Of a stretch of 5,803 bases of DNA, positions 1 through 5,289 are shown in pieces (the first letter of the stretch is position 1; each line of letters begins with the position of its first letter). Origin of the DNA: Candidatus Sulfotelmatobacter sp. GTDB lineage: Bacteria > Acidobacteriota > Terriglobia > Terriglobales > Acidobacteriaceae. The notes below the pieces were generated by a model, which saw only the letters and a program-made list of their open reading frames with translations, searched no databases and had not been told where the DNA came from. A program made the translations under genes and the position numbers. The stretch spans positions 1 to 5,803 of the forward strand of contig JASHRE010000374.1 in NCBI GenBank assembly GCA_030037515.1, given 5' to 3'.

Positions 1-328
1 GAATCTCGCGGATCATCGTCCGCACATCGAGCTCGGAAAAAATCACGACAGCATCGACCGCTGCCAGTGCGGCGATAATCTCGGCACGCTCGTGCTCGGG
101 AATAACGGGTCGTCCTTCACCCTTGAGCGCGCGCACAGATGCATCGGAGTTGATGGCGACCACGAGTTTGCCGCCCAACGCCTTGGCCGCATTCAGATAA
201 CGGACGTGACCGACGTGCAGCAGGTCGAAGGCTCCGTTTGCCATGATGATGCGCTCTCCAGCGCGGCGCCACTCGTCGACTCGAAGCCGGAGTTGGTTGC
301 GGCTGATGATTTTGCTGTTTTCGCTCAA
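1..328 (-). CDS. rfaE2: RfaE2 / HldE-type ADP-heptose synthase nucleotidyltransferase (3' part missing)
   Basis: Encodes the cytidylyltransferase-fold enzyme that joins D-glycero-beta-D-manno-heptose 1-phosphate to ATP, giving ADP-heptose for the LPS inner core (cytoplasmic). The 109 visible residues carry the family signature NGAFDLLHVGHVRYLNAAK (residues 31-49) with the HxGH nucleotide-binding motif at 38-41. VAINSD (58-62 region) and GRPVIPEHERAEI follow and resemble the C-terminal half of E. coli HldE. The left window edge truncates it; full family members are about 160 residues. The upstream in-frame stop leaves TTG at 328-326 as the first start, 34 nt after the rfaE1 stop. A GAGAG lies about 17 nt upstream of it, too far to be a good ribosome site. 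An internal ATG at residue 29 has GGAG 11 nt before it, but it would remove the first beta strand, so I prefer the TTG. It is the last visible gene of the LPS operon. Family assignment is firm; the start is less certain. Confidence 0.9.
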   Translation of the reverse strand, partial: MSENSKIISRNQLRLRVDEWRRAGERIIMANGAFDLLHVGHVRYLNAAKALGGKLVVAINSDASVRALKGEGRPVIPEHERAEIIAALAAVDAVVIFSELDVRTMIREI

Positions 329-362
329 TGTCTGAAATGTTTCAGCTCTCTACGATGAATGC

Positions 363-1397
363 TCAATGTGGACGAGTCCGCGGCGCGACTCGCTCGATTG
401 CGTCCAACAATTCCTTTTGCGTTGCCGTGGCCGTGCCTCGCTTCATCACCACAATGCCGCCCGCGTAATTGGCAATCTGGGCAGCTTCTTCCGTAGTTGC
501 GCCCGCCGCCATGGCTGCAGTGTAGGCGGCGATGACCGTATCGCCGGCGCCAGTGACATCGGCGACTTGATCCGAGCCAAAGATCGGGATGTCGACCGGT
601 TTGTGCTGGCCGTCGAAGGCGATCATGCCATCCCGCCCGCGCGTGATCACCAACGATTGCAACTTCATGCGCCGCATCAACTGTTGGCCCGCATTTACAA
701 CTTTATTCCAGTCGTGCCCGATGCGCATGCCAAGAGCATCTTCCACTTCCGGCTCGTTTGGCGTCGCTGAAGTGATGTCTGAATATTCGAGCATGCGGAA
801 GCGCGAATCGAGAATGATGGGAAGCGACTGCAGCTTACCTTTCTCCCGCAAGGCGCCGACGAGCGCGGGAGTGGCCGATCCATATCCGTAGTCGGAAACC
901 AGCAGAGCGTCGGAAGCGTGGGCATAATTGCGAGCTGCCAGATAAAGCTCGCGGGTGACATGCGGGTTGGGCGGGTCCTGGGGCTCGCGGTCGACGCGCA
1001 CCACCTGCTGGCGCGCGGTATGGGCCATCCCGGCGAGGATGCGGGTTTTGGTGACAGTGGTGAAATTTTTGTCCTTGAGAACGCCGCTTACAGGAATACG
1101 TTTATGGCGGAAATATTTCAGGAGCAGGCGTCCGGGCTCGTCGTCGCCCAAGATTCCGACGGGCAGAACGTTCACGCCGAGATCGGCGAGATTGTTGGCG
1201 GCATTGGCTCCGCCGCCGGGCACGACCGAGCGCTCGCGATGCTTCAAAATGAGAACCGGGGCTTCGCGGGACACGCGCGAAATTTCTCCAAAGACGAATT
1301 CGTCGGCGACGAGATCTCCCAGCACCGTCAGGGTGATGTTGGGAAAAGATTCGACGATTTTCTTTAAGCGTTCCGCTTCTTTGGAATGTTTGGTCAT
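363..1397 (-). CDS. rfaE1: RfaE1 / HldE-type D-glycero-beta-D-manno-heptose-7-phosphate kinase
   Basis: PfkB/ribokinase-fold sugar kinase of 344 residues. It phosphorylates heptose 7-phosphate at C1, giving the 1,7-bisphosphate on the path to ADP-heptose. Visible motifs are the PfkB signature 1 region GGGANAANNLADLG (61-74), the substrate-side VSDYGYG (167-173), SATPNEPEVE (210-219), VITRGRDG (250-257) and the PfkB signature 2 DVTGAGDTVIAAY (280-292), with the catalytic base Asp286. The DVTGAGDTV form is typical of HldE kinase domains rather than generic fructokinases. The length matches a stand-alone kinase, and the nucleotidyltransferase lies downstream as its own gene. The start is ATG 1397-1395; no other in-frame start lies in the 80 nt back to the lpxK stop, and only a weak GAG-rich stretch precedes it. 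The phosphatase GmhB and isomerase GmhA of the pathway are not in this window. Confidence 0.95.
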   Translation of the reverse strand: MTKHSKEAERLKKIVESFPNITLTVLGDLVADEFVFGEISRVSREAPVLILKHRERSVVPGGGANAANNLADLGVNVLPVGILGDDEPGRLLLKYFRHKRIPVSGVLKDKNFTTVTKTRILAGMAHTARQQVVRVDREPQDPPNPHVTRELYLAARNYAHASDALLVSDYGYGSATPALVGALREKGKLQSLPIILDSRFRMLEYSDITSATPNEPEVEDALGMRIGHDWNKVVNAGQQLMRRMKLQSLVITRGRDGMIAFDGQHKPVDIPIFGSDQVADVTGAGDTVIAAYTAAMAAGATTEEAAQIANYAGGIVVMKRGTATATQKELLDAIERVAPRTRPH

Positions 1398-1477
1398 CTC
1401 GTGCTCGCGTGGCCGAGGGCCGCGGCGACCATTGGCTCCCGTGCTGGCGGCGATTCAAGGAGCCCCTGCAGATTTTC

Positions 1478-2422
1478 TCACGCCGGGTGCTTTCGGTCCT
1501 CGATGGTCCGCAGGATGGTATCGAGAGCGTTAGCCGTATCGACCAGCTGCATGCGGACTGGGACCACGCACAGCGGCCGCAGGGCTGACAAGTGGACTCC
1601 CAAGTTGACCGCATCTTTCTCCGTCGTGACGAAGCCCGTGGCTTCGCTTTTCTCCTTCAGCGCCAGCAGGTCGCGAATGTCACGTTCGGTGTAGGCGTGG
1701 TGATCGCGATAGAAGGCTTCGGCGGCGGGCTCAATATTTGCGCTGCGAAGTTGGAGCACAAAACTTTGCGGCCGAGCGATACCGCAGAAAACCACTGGGC
1801 GCGGCGGAACGTTCTGCGGCGCGATGCCACGGCGCAGGCGCCAGATCGGCTTATCCTGAATCGGAAATGATTCCGCTTCCGCACCGCCGGTGAGCACAAC
1901 CGCGTCGGCGCGACGCAATGACGCGAGCGGCTCGCGCAAACGGCCGGCGGGAAGCAGGCGATCGCTTGTATCCTGAGGAGTGACCAGGACGATCTCGAAA
2001 TCACGATGGAGCTGGCGATGCTGGAAACCGTCGTCAAGCAGATGCAGCTGCGGACCGAACTTCGATTCCGCGAATTTTCCAGCGTCGAAGCGATCCTCAC
2101 CAACGACGACCGGCGCCTGCAGATGGCGTGCGATGAGCAGGGGCTCATCGCCAAATTGCGGCGCCAAGCCGCCGGGATCGACCCACAATGTGCCGCGCGA
2201 CTTTCGCCCATAGCCGCGCGAGAGAACGTCGAAGGGGATGCCGCGATGGTTGAAGAATTCCCCGAGCAGAATGATAAACGGCGTTTTGCCGGAGCCGCCG
2301 ATCGAAAGGTTGCCCACGCTGACCACGGGGCCTTGGAGACGGCGAGTTCGTAGGATGTGGCGATCATAGAGACTGTTGCGCGCCGCGACAACGCTGCCGT
2401 AGATGGAAGAGAGCAGACTCAA
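1478..2422 (-). CDS. lpxK: LpxK, tetraacyldisaccharide 4'-kinase
   Basis: Inner-membrane-associated P-loop kinase that transfers phosphate from ATP to the 4' position of tetraacyldisaccharide 1-phosphate, giving lipid IVA. The 314 residues show the family order: a short amphipathic N-terminus, then PVVSVGNLSIGGSGKTP with Walker A GGSGKT (42-47), LSRGYGR (67-73), GDEP (91-94) and the LpxK hallmark DDGFQHRQLHRDFE (130-143), then LPAGRLREP (157-165) and a C-terminal TTEKDAVNL. Length is normal for the family. The start is TTG at 2422-2420; the N-terminus it gives (SLLSSIYG) matches the position where LpxK proteins normally begin. The codon shares the sequence TTGA with the waaA stop, so translation is probably coupled to waaA; no Shine-Dalgarno sequence is evident. 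An 80-nt gap separates it from rfaE1. Confidence 0.96.
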   Translation of the reverse strand: MSLLSSIYGSVVAARNSLYDRHILRTRRLQGPVVSVGNLSIGGSGKTPFIILLGEFFNHRGIPFDVLSRGYGRKSRGTLWVDPGGLAPQFGDEPLLIARHLQAPVVVGEDRFDAGKFAESKFGPQLHLLDDGFQHRQLHRDFEIVLVTPQDTSDRLLPAGRLREPLASLRRADAVVLTGGAEAESFPIQDKPIWRLRRGIAPQNVPPRPVVFCGIARPQSFVLQLRSANIEPAAEAFYRDHHAYTERDIRDLLALKEKSEATGFVTTEKDAVNLGVHLSALRPLCVVPVRMQLVDTANALDTILRTIEDRKHPA

Positions 2423-3741
2423 TGGTTATGCGCGGCTTTAGCCGGCGCGGGCCGAGTTTTGCTTGCAGCCAGGAGTTCTTGAAGGGCGCCGATGGTGCGC
2501 GCGGCTGCACCCAGCAGTGAGCGCACGGTTTCCTGTGCGCGCTGGCCGAAGGCGTGACGTTCGGCACCGTCGGCCAACAGCTCAAGGAGTTGCGCTGCTA
2601 GCTTGTCCGGCGCGACAACCCGCACAGCATTTCGACTTTGAAACTGGGCGACGACGTCGCGAAAGTTTTCCGTGTGCGGACCGACCACAATCGCGACTCC
2701 GTGCAGCGCCGGCTCAATGATGTTGTGCCCTCCGCGCGGAATCAGGCTGCCGCCGACGAAAGCAATATCGGCAAGAACGTAAAGCGCTGCCAACTCGCCG
2801 ATGGAATCGAGCAGCAGAACGCCGCCGGCAAGGGATTCCCGTTGCCATCGGGAACGGCGCACGATGGGCAAACCGCTGGCAGCGACCAGGTTCGCCACTT
2901 CGCTGAATCGCTCAGGATGGCGGGGCGCAAGAATCATGACTGCACGAGTGTGTTCTTGGCGCACACGATGAAACGCCGCAAGCAACAGCGGTTCTTCTCC
3001 TTCCAACGTGCTGCCGCAGACCAGAACGGGTCCGGCATTTTCGCTGGCAAGAGAGTCTCGAAGCGTCTCTAGAATGGCTGGCGCCGAGGTCTGGGCGATA
3101 TCAAACTTCAGATTGCCAGTAACCTGCAGGCGACCGGCGGGAGCGCCAAGGGCCTGCAACCGGTCGCAATCCTGTTGTGTTTGGGCGAGGAACAAATCGA
3201 CCTGGGCTAGCATGGTTTTCAGCAGGAAGCGAAAACGCCGGTAGCTGGGCCAGGAGCGGTCGGAAATGCGCGCATTGACGACGGCTACTTTTGCTCCACT
3301 GGCGTGGGCCAGCCGCAGAAAATTTGGCCAGAACTCAGTTTCCGCCAGGACGATCAACTCCGGCTGCAGCGTGCGCAAATAGGAACGGATGGCAAAAGGG
3401 AAATCCATCGGAAAATAGAAAACATTGTCTTCGCCGAAGCGCGTACGGGCGACGAACTGGCCCGTGTCGGTGGTTGTGGTGACAAGCACGCGATGTTTGG
3501 GGAATCGGCAGCGCATGGACCCGATTAGTCCACTGACGGCCAGGACTTCGCCGAGCGATACGGCATGCACCCAGATGACGGGCTGCAAGTTTGCTTTGCG
3601 GGCCAGCCGCGCCGGAACCCGGCCCAGGCGTTCCAGAAAACCGGCATGATACTTGCCATGCCGCAAGGCCTGATAGAGCCAATAGGGCGAGGTCAGCAAC
3701 ATGGCCAGGCCGAGCAGCAGAGTGTAGAAAAAGTAGATCAA
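2419..3741 (-). CDS. waaA: WaaA (KdtA), Kdo transferase
   Basis: Membrane-anchored GT30 glycosyltransferase that moves Kdo from CMP-Kdo onto lipid IVA. The 440 residues start with a hydrophobic anchor (about 3-22). Then come GFLERLG (34-40) with Glu37, the equivalent of the proposed catalytic acid of KdtA enzymes, and WVHAVSLGE (57-65). These are followed by TTTTDTG (88-94), FPMDFPF (110-116), ETEFWPN (134-140), VTGNLKFD (207-214) and the C-terminal CMP-Kdo-binding stretch FVGGSLIPRGGHNIIEPALHG (328-348). The last 12 residues (SKTRPAPAKAAH region) look like a flexible tail. The start is TTG 3741-3739: an in-frame TGA lies three codons upstream, and the first internal ATG (residue 14) would cut the membrane anchor. 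It is first in the LPS operon and divergent from the exported-protein gene. Whether it adds one or more Kdo residues cannot be read from sequence. Confidence 0.96.
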   Translation of the reverse strand: MIYFFYTLLLGLAMLLTSPYWLYQALRHGKYHAGFLERLGRVPARLARKANLQPVIWVHAVSLGEVLAVSGLIGSMRCRFPKHRVLVTTTTDTGQFVARTRFGEDNVFYFPMDFPFAIRSYLRTLQPELIVLAETEFWPNFLRLAHASGAKVAVVNARISDRSWPSYRRFRFLLKTMLAQVDLFLAQTQQDCDRLQALGAPAGRLQVTGNLKFDIAQTSAPAILETLRDSLASENAGPVLVCGSTLEGEEPLLLAAFHRVRQEHTRAVMILAPRHPERFSEVANLVAASGLPIVRRSRWQRESLAGGVLLLDSIGELAALYVLADIAFVGGSLIPRGGHNIIEPALHGVAIVVGPHTENFRDVVAQFQSRNAVRVVAPDKLAAQLLELLADGAERHAFGQRAQETVRSLLGAAARTIGALQELLAASKTRPAPAKAAHNH

Positions 3742-3749
3742 ACTGAGTC

Positions 3750-3755
3750 ATTCTA
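3750..3755 (-). promoter_or_regulatory. Candidate -10 box of the waaA-lpxK-rfaE operon
   Basis: On the minus strand the hexamer TAGAAT (one mismatch from TATAAT) lies 8 nt before the TTG start of waaA. That is the spacing expected if transcription starts at or next to the start codon. I see no convincing -35 hexamer at 16-18 nt upstream and no Shine-Dalgarno sequence. It is supported mainly by its position and by similar arrangements at the two plus-strand genes. Confidence 0.35.
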
Positions 3756-3785
3756 AACCGGCGAACGGAACAGCACGGTCGCGCC

Positions 3786-3791
3786 TATAAT
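3786..3791 (+). promoter_or_regulatory. Candidate -10 box of the exported-protein gene
   Basis: A perfect TATAAT lies 7 nt before the ATG at 3799, in the 57-bp gap between divergent genes. Transcription would begin near 3797-3799, so the ATG would be at or near the mRNA 5' end. No good -35 match is present at the usual distance (3763-3768 reads GAACGG). If translation instead starts at GTG 3850, this promoter would give a leader of about 50 nt. Confidence 0.5.
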
Positions 3792-3798
3792 CGGACGT

Positions 3799-4497
3799 AT
3801 GCAAAATGGCGTTTGCGGGCACGGCCGGAGGAGTGGTCAGGGTTCGATCGTGTTTCGCCGCATGGTTCTTGGGGCGGCATTTCTCGCCATCGGAGGAGCG
3901 CTCGCACCGGTTCTGGCCAAGAAGAAGGTATTCATCAAGCCGGCCGCGAAACCGGCGGCATCCTATCCGGCGCACGACGATCATCCCGACGAAAAGGTTG
4001 CCTTCGCCGCCGATCCTTACGACACTGCCGAGAAGGCGAAGATTTTCAGCATTAATTTCGCGGAGCACGGATTCCTGCCGGTGTTTTTCGTGGTGACGAA
4101 CGACGGGGATCAGCCGTTGTCGATCGCGAATATGCGGATCACGCTGGTCAAGCCGGATCGCGCCAAACTCACGCCGCTGGCGCCCGACGATCTGTACCGC
4201 AGACTCACGAATCCGCAGGGGGAAACGCGGCCAAGCCCGATTCCGATTCCGCGCAAAAACGTGAAGGGCGCGATCACCGAGGAACAGCGGGATGAGATTG
4301 AGAATTCGCAGTTCGCGGCGCGGGCTGTCGAGCCGCATGCCAGTCAGTCGGGATTTCTATTTTTCGACGTAGCGGGAATCTCCGCACCGCTGGCGGGATC
4401 GAGCATGGAGATCACCGGCGTCGACGACGCGAGAGGGAACGAATTGATGTTTTTCGAGATCCCGATGGATCAGTACCTGGCTCCGGCGAAGCAGTAA
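3799..4497 (+). CDS. Hypothetical protein, probably exported, beta-rich
   Basis: I do not recognise the family. The 232-residue product has basic residues (RR at 10-11 and 20-21), a hydrophobic stretch (23-40, MVLGAAFLAIGGALAPVLA) and a possible signal-peptidase site after VLA (38-40). A lysine/proline/alanine-rich linker follows (41-58). The mature part has alternating hydrophobic strands (KIFSINFAEHG 80-91, LPVFFVVTNDGDQPL 93-107, NMRITLV 111-117, QSGFLFFDVAG 183-193, ELMFFEIPM 215-223), which suggests an immunoglobulin-like beta sandwich; this fold is an inference. No catalytic motif is visible. Two starts are possible: ATG 3799, with TATAAT 7 nt upstream and no ribosome site, or GTG 3850, with AGGG 7 nt upstream, which gives a more ordinary signal-peptide length. 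I chose 3799 because gatB shows the same TATAAT-to-ATG arrangement. It has no operon partner: waaA is divergent and a transposon remnant follows. Confidence 0.75.
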   Translation: MQNGVCGHGRRSGQGSIVFRRMVLGAAFLAIGGALAPVLAKKKVFIKPAAKPAASYPAHDDHPDEKVAFAADPYDTAEKAKIFSINFAEHGFLPVFFVVTNDGDQPLSIANMRITLVKPDRAKLTPLAPDDLYRRLTNPQGETRPSPIPIPRKNVKGAITEEQRDEIENSQFAARAVEPHASQSGFLFFDVAGISAPLAGSSMEITGVDDARGNELMFFEIPMDQYLAPAKQ

Positions 4498-4521
4498 AAA
4501 TGATTGCGGTTGGTCACCGAC

Positions 4522-4548
4522 AGCCGGGCCTTTCCTAAATAGGCGGCT
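4522..4548 (+). terminator. Weak hairpin after the exported-protein gene, possible terminator
   Basis: AGCCG (4522-4526) pairs with CGGCT (4544-4548), and CCT (4529-4531) with AGG (4541-4543), leaving a two-G bulge and a 9-nt loop. It sits 24 nt after the stop codon, a sensible place for termination, but no T-run follows, so an intrinsic terminator is not well supported. Confidence 0.3.
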
Positions 4549-4610
4549 TCACTGCTCAAGAGTGCCGTTCTCGAACCGTTGGGAAGGAGGGCAAAAGCGT
4601 AGTGTCGACC

Positions 4611-4654
4611 GTCGACTGCGGCAACCGGCGAAAGCGCGAATGCTGCACGTCGAC
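4611..4654. repeat. Long imperfect inverted repeat with a GAAA tetraloop
   Basis: GTCGACTGCGGCA (4611-4623) pairs with TGCTGCACGTCGAC (4641-4654): 13 pairs with one bulged C (4648) and one G-T/G-U pair. Inside, CGGC (4626-4629) pairs with GC-G-CG (4634-4638, one bulged G) around the loop GAAA (4630-4633), a GNRA tetraloop. A further GTCGAC at 4604-4609 could compete for pairing. This is the strongest structure in the spacer and could be a DNA hairpin or an RNA element. Confidence 0.55.
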
Positions 4655-4680
4655 CGAGCCTTCGCGGTCAAATGGGGAGG

Positions 4681-4709
4681 GCGGATTCAGAGGATGCGGC
4701 CTCATCCGC
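4681..4709. repeat. Inverted repeat, two-part stem
   Basis: GCGGAT (4681-4686) pairs with ATCCGC (4704-4709), and GAGG (4690-4693) with CCTC (4700-4703), with a 3-nt bulge and a 6-nt loop. All ten pairs are Watson-Crick. It lies 26 nt after the larger hairpin and almost touches the next one. Confidence 0.5.
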
Positions 4710-4710
4710 G

Positions 4711-4728
4711 AGGAGTTCAGCAATTCCT
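4711..4728. repeat. Short inverted repeat
   Basis: AGGAGTT (4711-4717) pairs with AATTCCT (4722-4728) around the loop CAGC, seven pairs including one G-T/G-U. It is separated from the preceding hairpin by a single base, so the two could stack. Confidence 0.4.
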
Positions 4729-4781
4729 GCCAGGGAAGACATTGGTGCCCGCCGTGCTTGGCAACATTGACGCATGCTTCC

Positions 4782-4799
4782 GCGGTGTTCAACCACCGC
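4782..4799. repeat. Short perfect inverted repeat
   Basis: GCGGTG (4782-4787) and CACCGC (4794-4799) form a perfect 6-bp stem with the loop TTCAAC. It lies about 70 nt before the transposase remnant start. Confidence 0.4.
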
Positions 4800-4850
4800 A
4801 GGAGGTGGGTCGATCTGTTCCTCGGCCGCGCTGTATTAGATGTCTGAATG

Positions 4851-4875
4851 CAGTGCAATAGCCCGCATGGCACTG
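4851..4875 (+). promoter_or_regulatory. Inverted repeat around the tnpA start codon
   Basis: CAGTGC (4851-4856) and GCACTG (4870-4875) can pair around a 13-nt loop that contains the ATG at 4867-4869. In known IS200 elements an mRNA hairpin limits transposase translation, so a similar role is possible, but a 6-bp stem may be chance. Confidence 0.25.
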
Positions 4876-5280
4876 GAAGGGTACAAATCAAACAACAATG
4901 TTGTGTACGGCAGCAAATACCACTGCGGGTGGACGCCGAAATACCGACGCGCTGTGCTGGTGGGTCCGATTGCAAAACGCTGTGAACAGGTTCTTAGACA
5001 AGTGGCAGCAAAACATCGGGCTAAAATCATGACTTTGGAAATCACGCCCGACCAGGTTTCCTCGCACACGCTGCGACAGGAATTTCGGACTCTGAAATCG
5101 AGGTTGCCCACCTTGTGGACGAACCGTTATTTCGTATCCACAGTGAGTGGAGCACCGCCGGCTGTAATCAAACAATATGTGGAAAACCAAAGGAATGTCC
5201 GAGCCGCGCAAAGCATTCAAATTTCGAATGGAATCCGCTTCGCTCCGGCACGAATTACAGCTGGCGACCGCCGATTATAA
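4867..5280 (+). pseudogene. tnpA: Decayed IS200/IS605-family TnpA (Y1 HUH transposase)
   Basis: Remnant of the small single-strand transposase of IS200-type elements. From ATG 4867 it reads EGYKSNNNVVYGSKYH (4-19), PKYRRAVLVG (24-33), RLPTLWTNRYFVSTVSG (79-95) and the catalytic-helix motif YVENQ (104-108), which keeps the expected Tyr and Gln. The HUH motif, normally PDHVHLLV, is broken. The sequence runs PDQV (61-64) and then directly SSHTLRQEF, which belongs about 20 residues later in family members (compare the usual GR-SSRLLRQEF). So one His became Gln, and the second His lies in a segment lost by an in-frame deletion with a junction near 5059. Residues after about 111 (RAAQSIQIS to the stop) look like read-through into flanking DNA. 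The frame also extends upstream to ATG 4840, but the family N-terminus starts at 4867. No TnpB gene is present. It cannot be an active transposase; domestication is not excluded. Confidence 0.88.
5214..5230. repeat. Small hairpin near the end of the transposase remnant
   Basis: CATTC (5214-5218) pairs with GAATG (5226-5230) around a 7-nt loop. IS200/IS605 elements carry a subterminal hairpin just after tnpA, and this lies about 15 nt past the last conserved transposase residues. It is a candidate right-end hairpin only; the element boundaries cannot be fixed from one copy. Confidence 0.25.
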
Positions 5281-5281
5281 T
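5276..5281 (+). promoter_or_regulatory. Candidate -10 box of gatB
   Basis: A perfect TATAAT ends 8 nt before the gatB ATG and overlaps the stop codon of the transposase remnant (5278-5280). No Shine-Dalgarno sequence lies between it and the ATG, so the transcript would be leaderless or nearly so. No clear -35 hexamer is seen at 16-18 nt (5253-5258 reads AATTAC). Confidence 0.5.
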
Positions 5282-5289
5282 CAGCTTCT

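Larger units (their letters stand above)
4498..4866. other. 369-bp region without a convincing gene, rich in inverted repeats
   Basis: Open frames on both strands here (for example 4562-4861 plus and 4556-4975 minus) give arginine-, proline- and cysteine-rich translations without recognisable motifs, so I do not call them genes. What the region does hold is several inverted repeats (4522-4548, 4611-4654, 4681-4709, 4711-4728, 4782-4799), listed separately. Its position directly before a decayed IS200-type transposase makes transposon end material, older debris or a structured RNA possible. I cannot tell which from one copy. No tRNA-like cloverleaf was seen. Confidence 0.5.

Noticed and set aside
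363..365. Possibility that the rfaE1 stop is a frameshift or nonsense mutation splitting a fused hldE
   Set aside because: The kinase ends at normal stand-alone length, and the 34-nt gap has its own stop in the rfaE2 frame (352-350); separate genes are the simpler reading.
955..1533. 192-codon plus-strand open frame opposite rfaE1 and the rfaE1-lpxK gap
   Set aside because: Serine/arginine-rich antisense of a well-conserved kinase gene; no motif.
3748..4338. 196-codon open frame on the minus strand opposite the exported-protein gene, ending just upstream of waaA
   Set aside because: Arginine-rich translation without motifs; the plus-strand frame has a signal peptide and ordinary hydrophobic patterning, so this is a GC-driven shadow.
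4562..4861. 99-codon plus-strand open frame in the spacer, with a GGAGG nearby
   Set aside because: The GGAGG lies inside the frame, the translation is Arg/Pro-rich, and the stretch folds into hairpins; nothing supports coding.
4556..4975. 139-codon minus-strand open frame across the spacer and the start of the transposase
   Set aside because: Cys/Arg/Pro-rich with no recognisable domain, and it overlaps the clearly homologous tnpA sequence on the other strand.
4498..5280. Idea that the hairpin region plus transposase is an IStron (group I intron joined to an IS605-type element)
   Set aside because: I could not find the conserved group I core sequences (P3/P7 type), and no TnpB is present.
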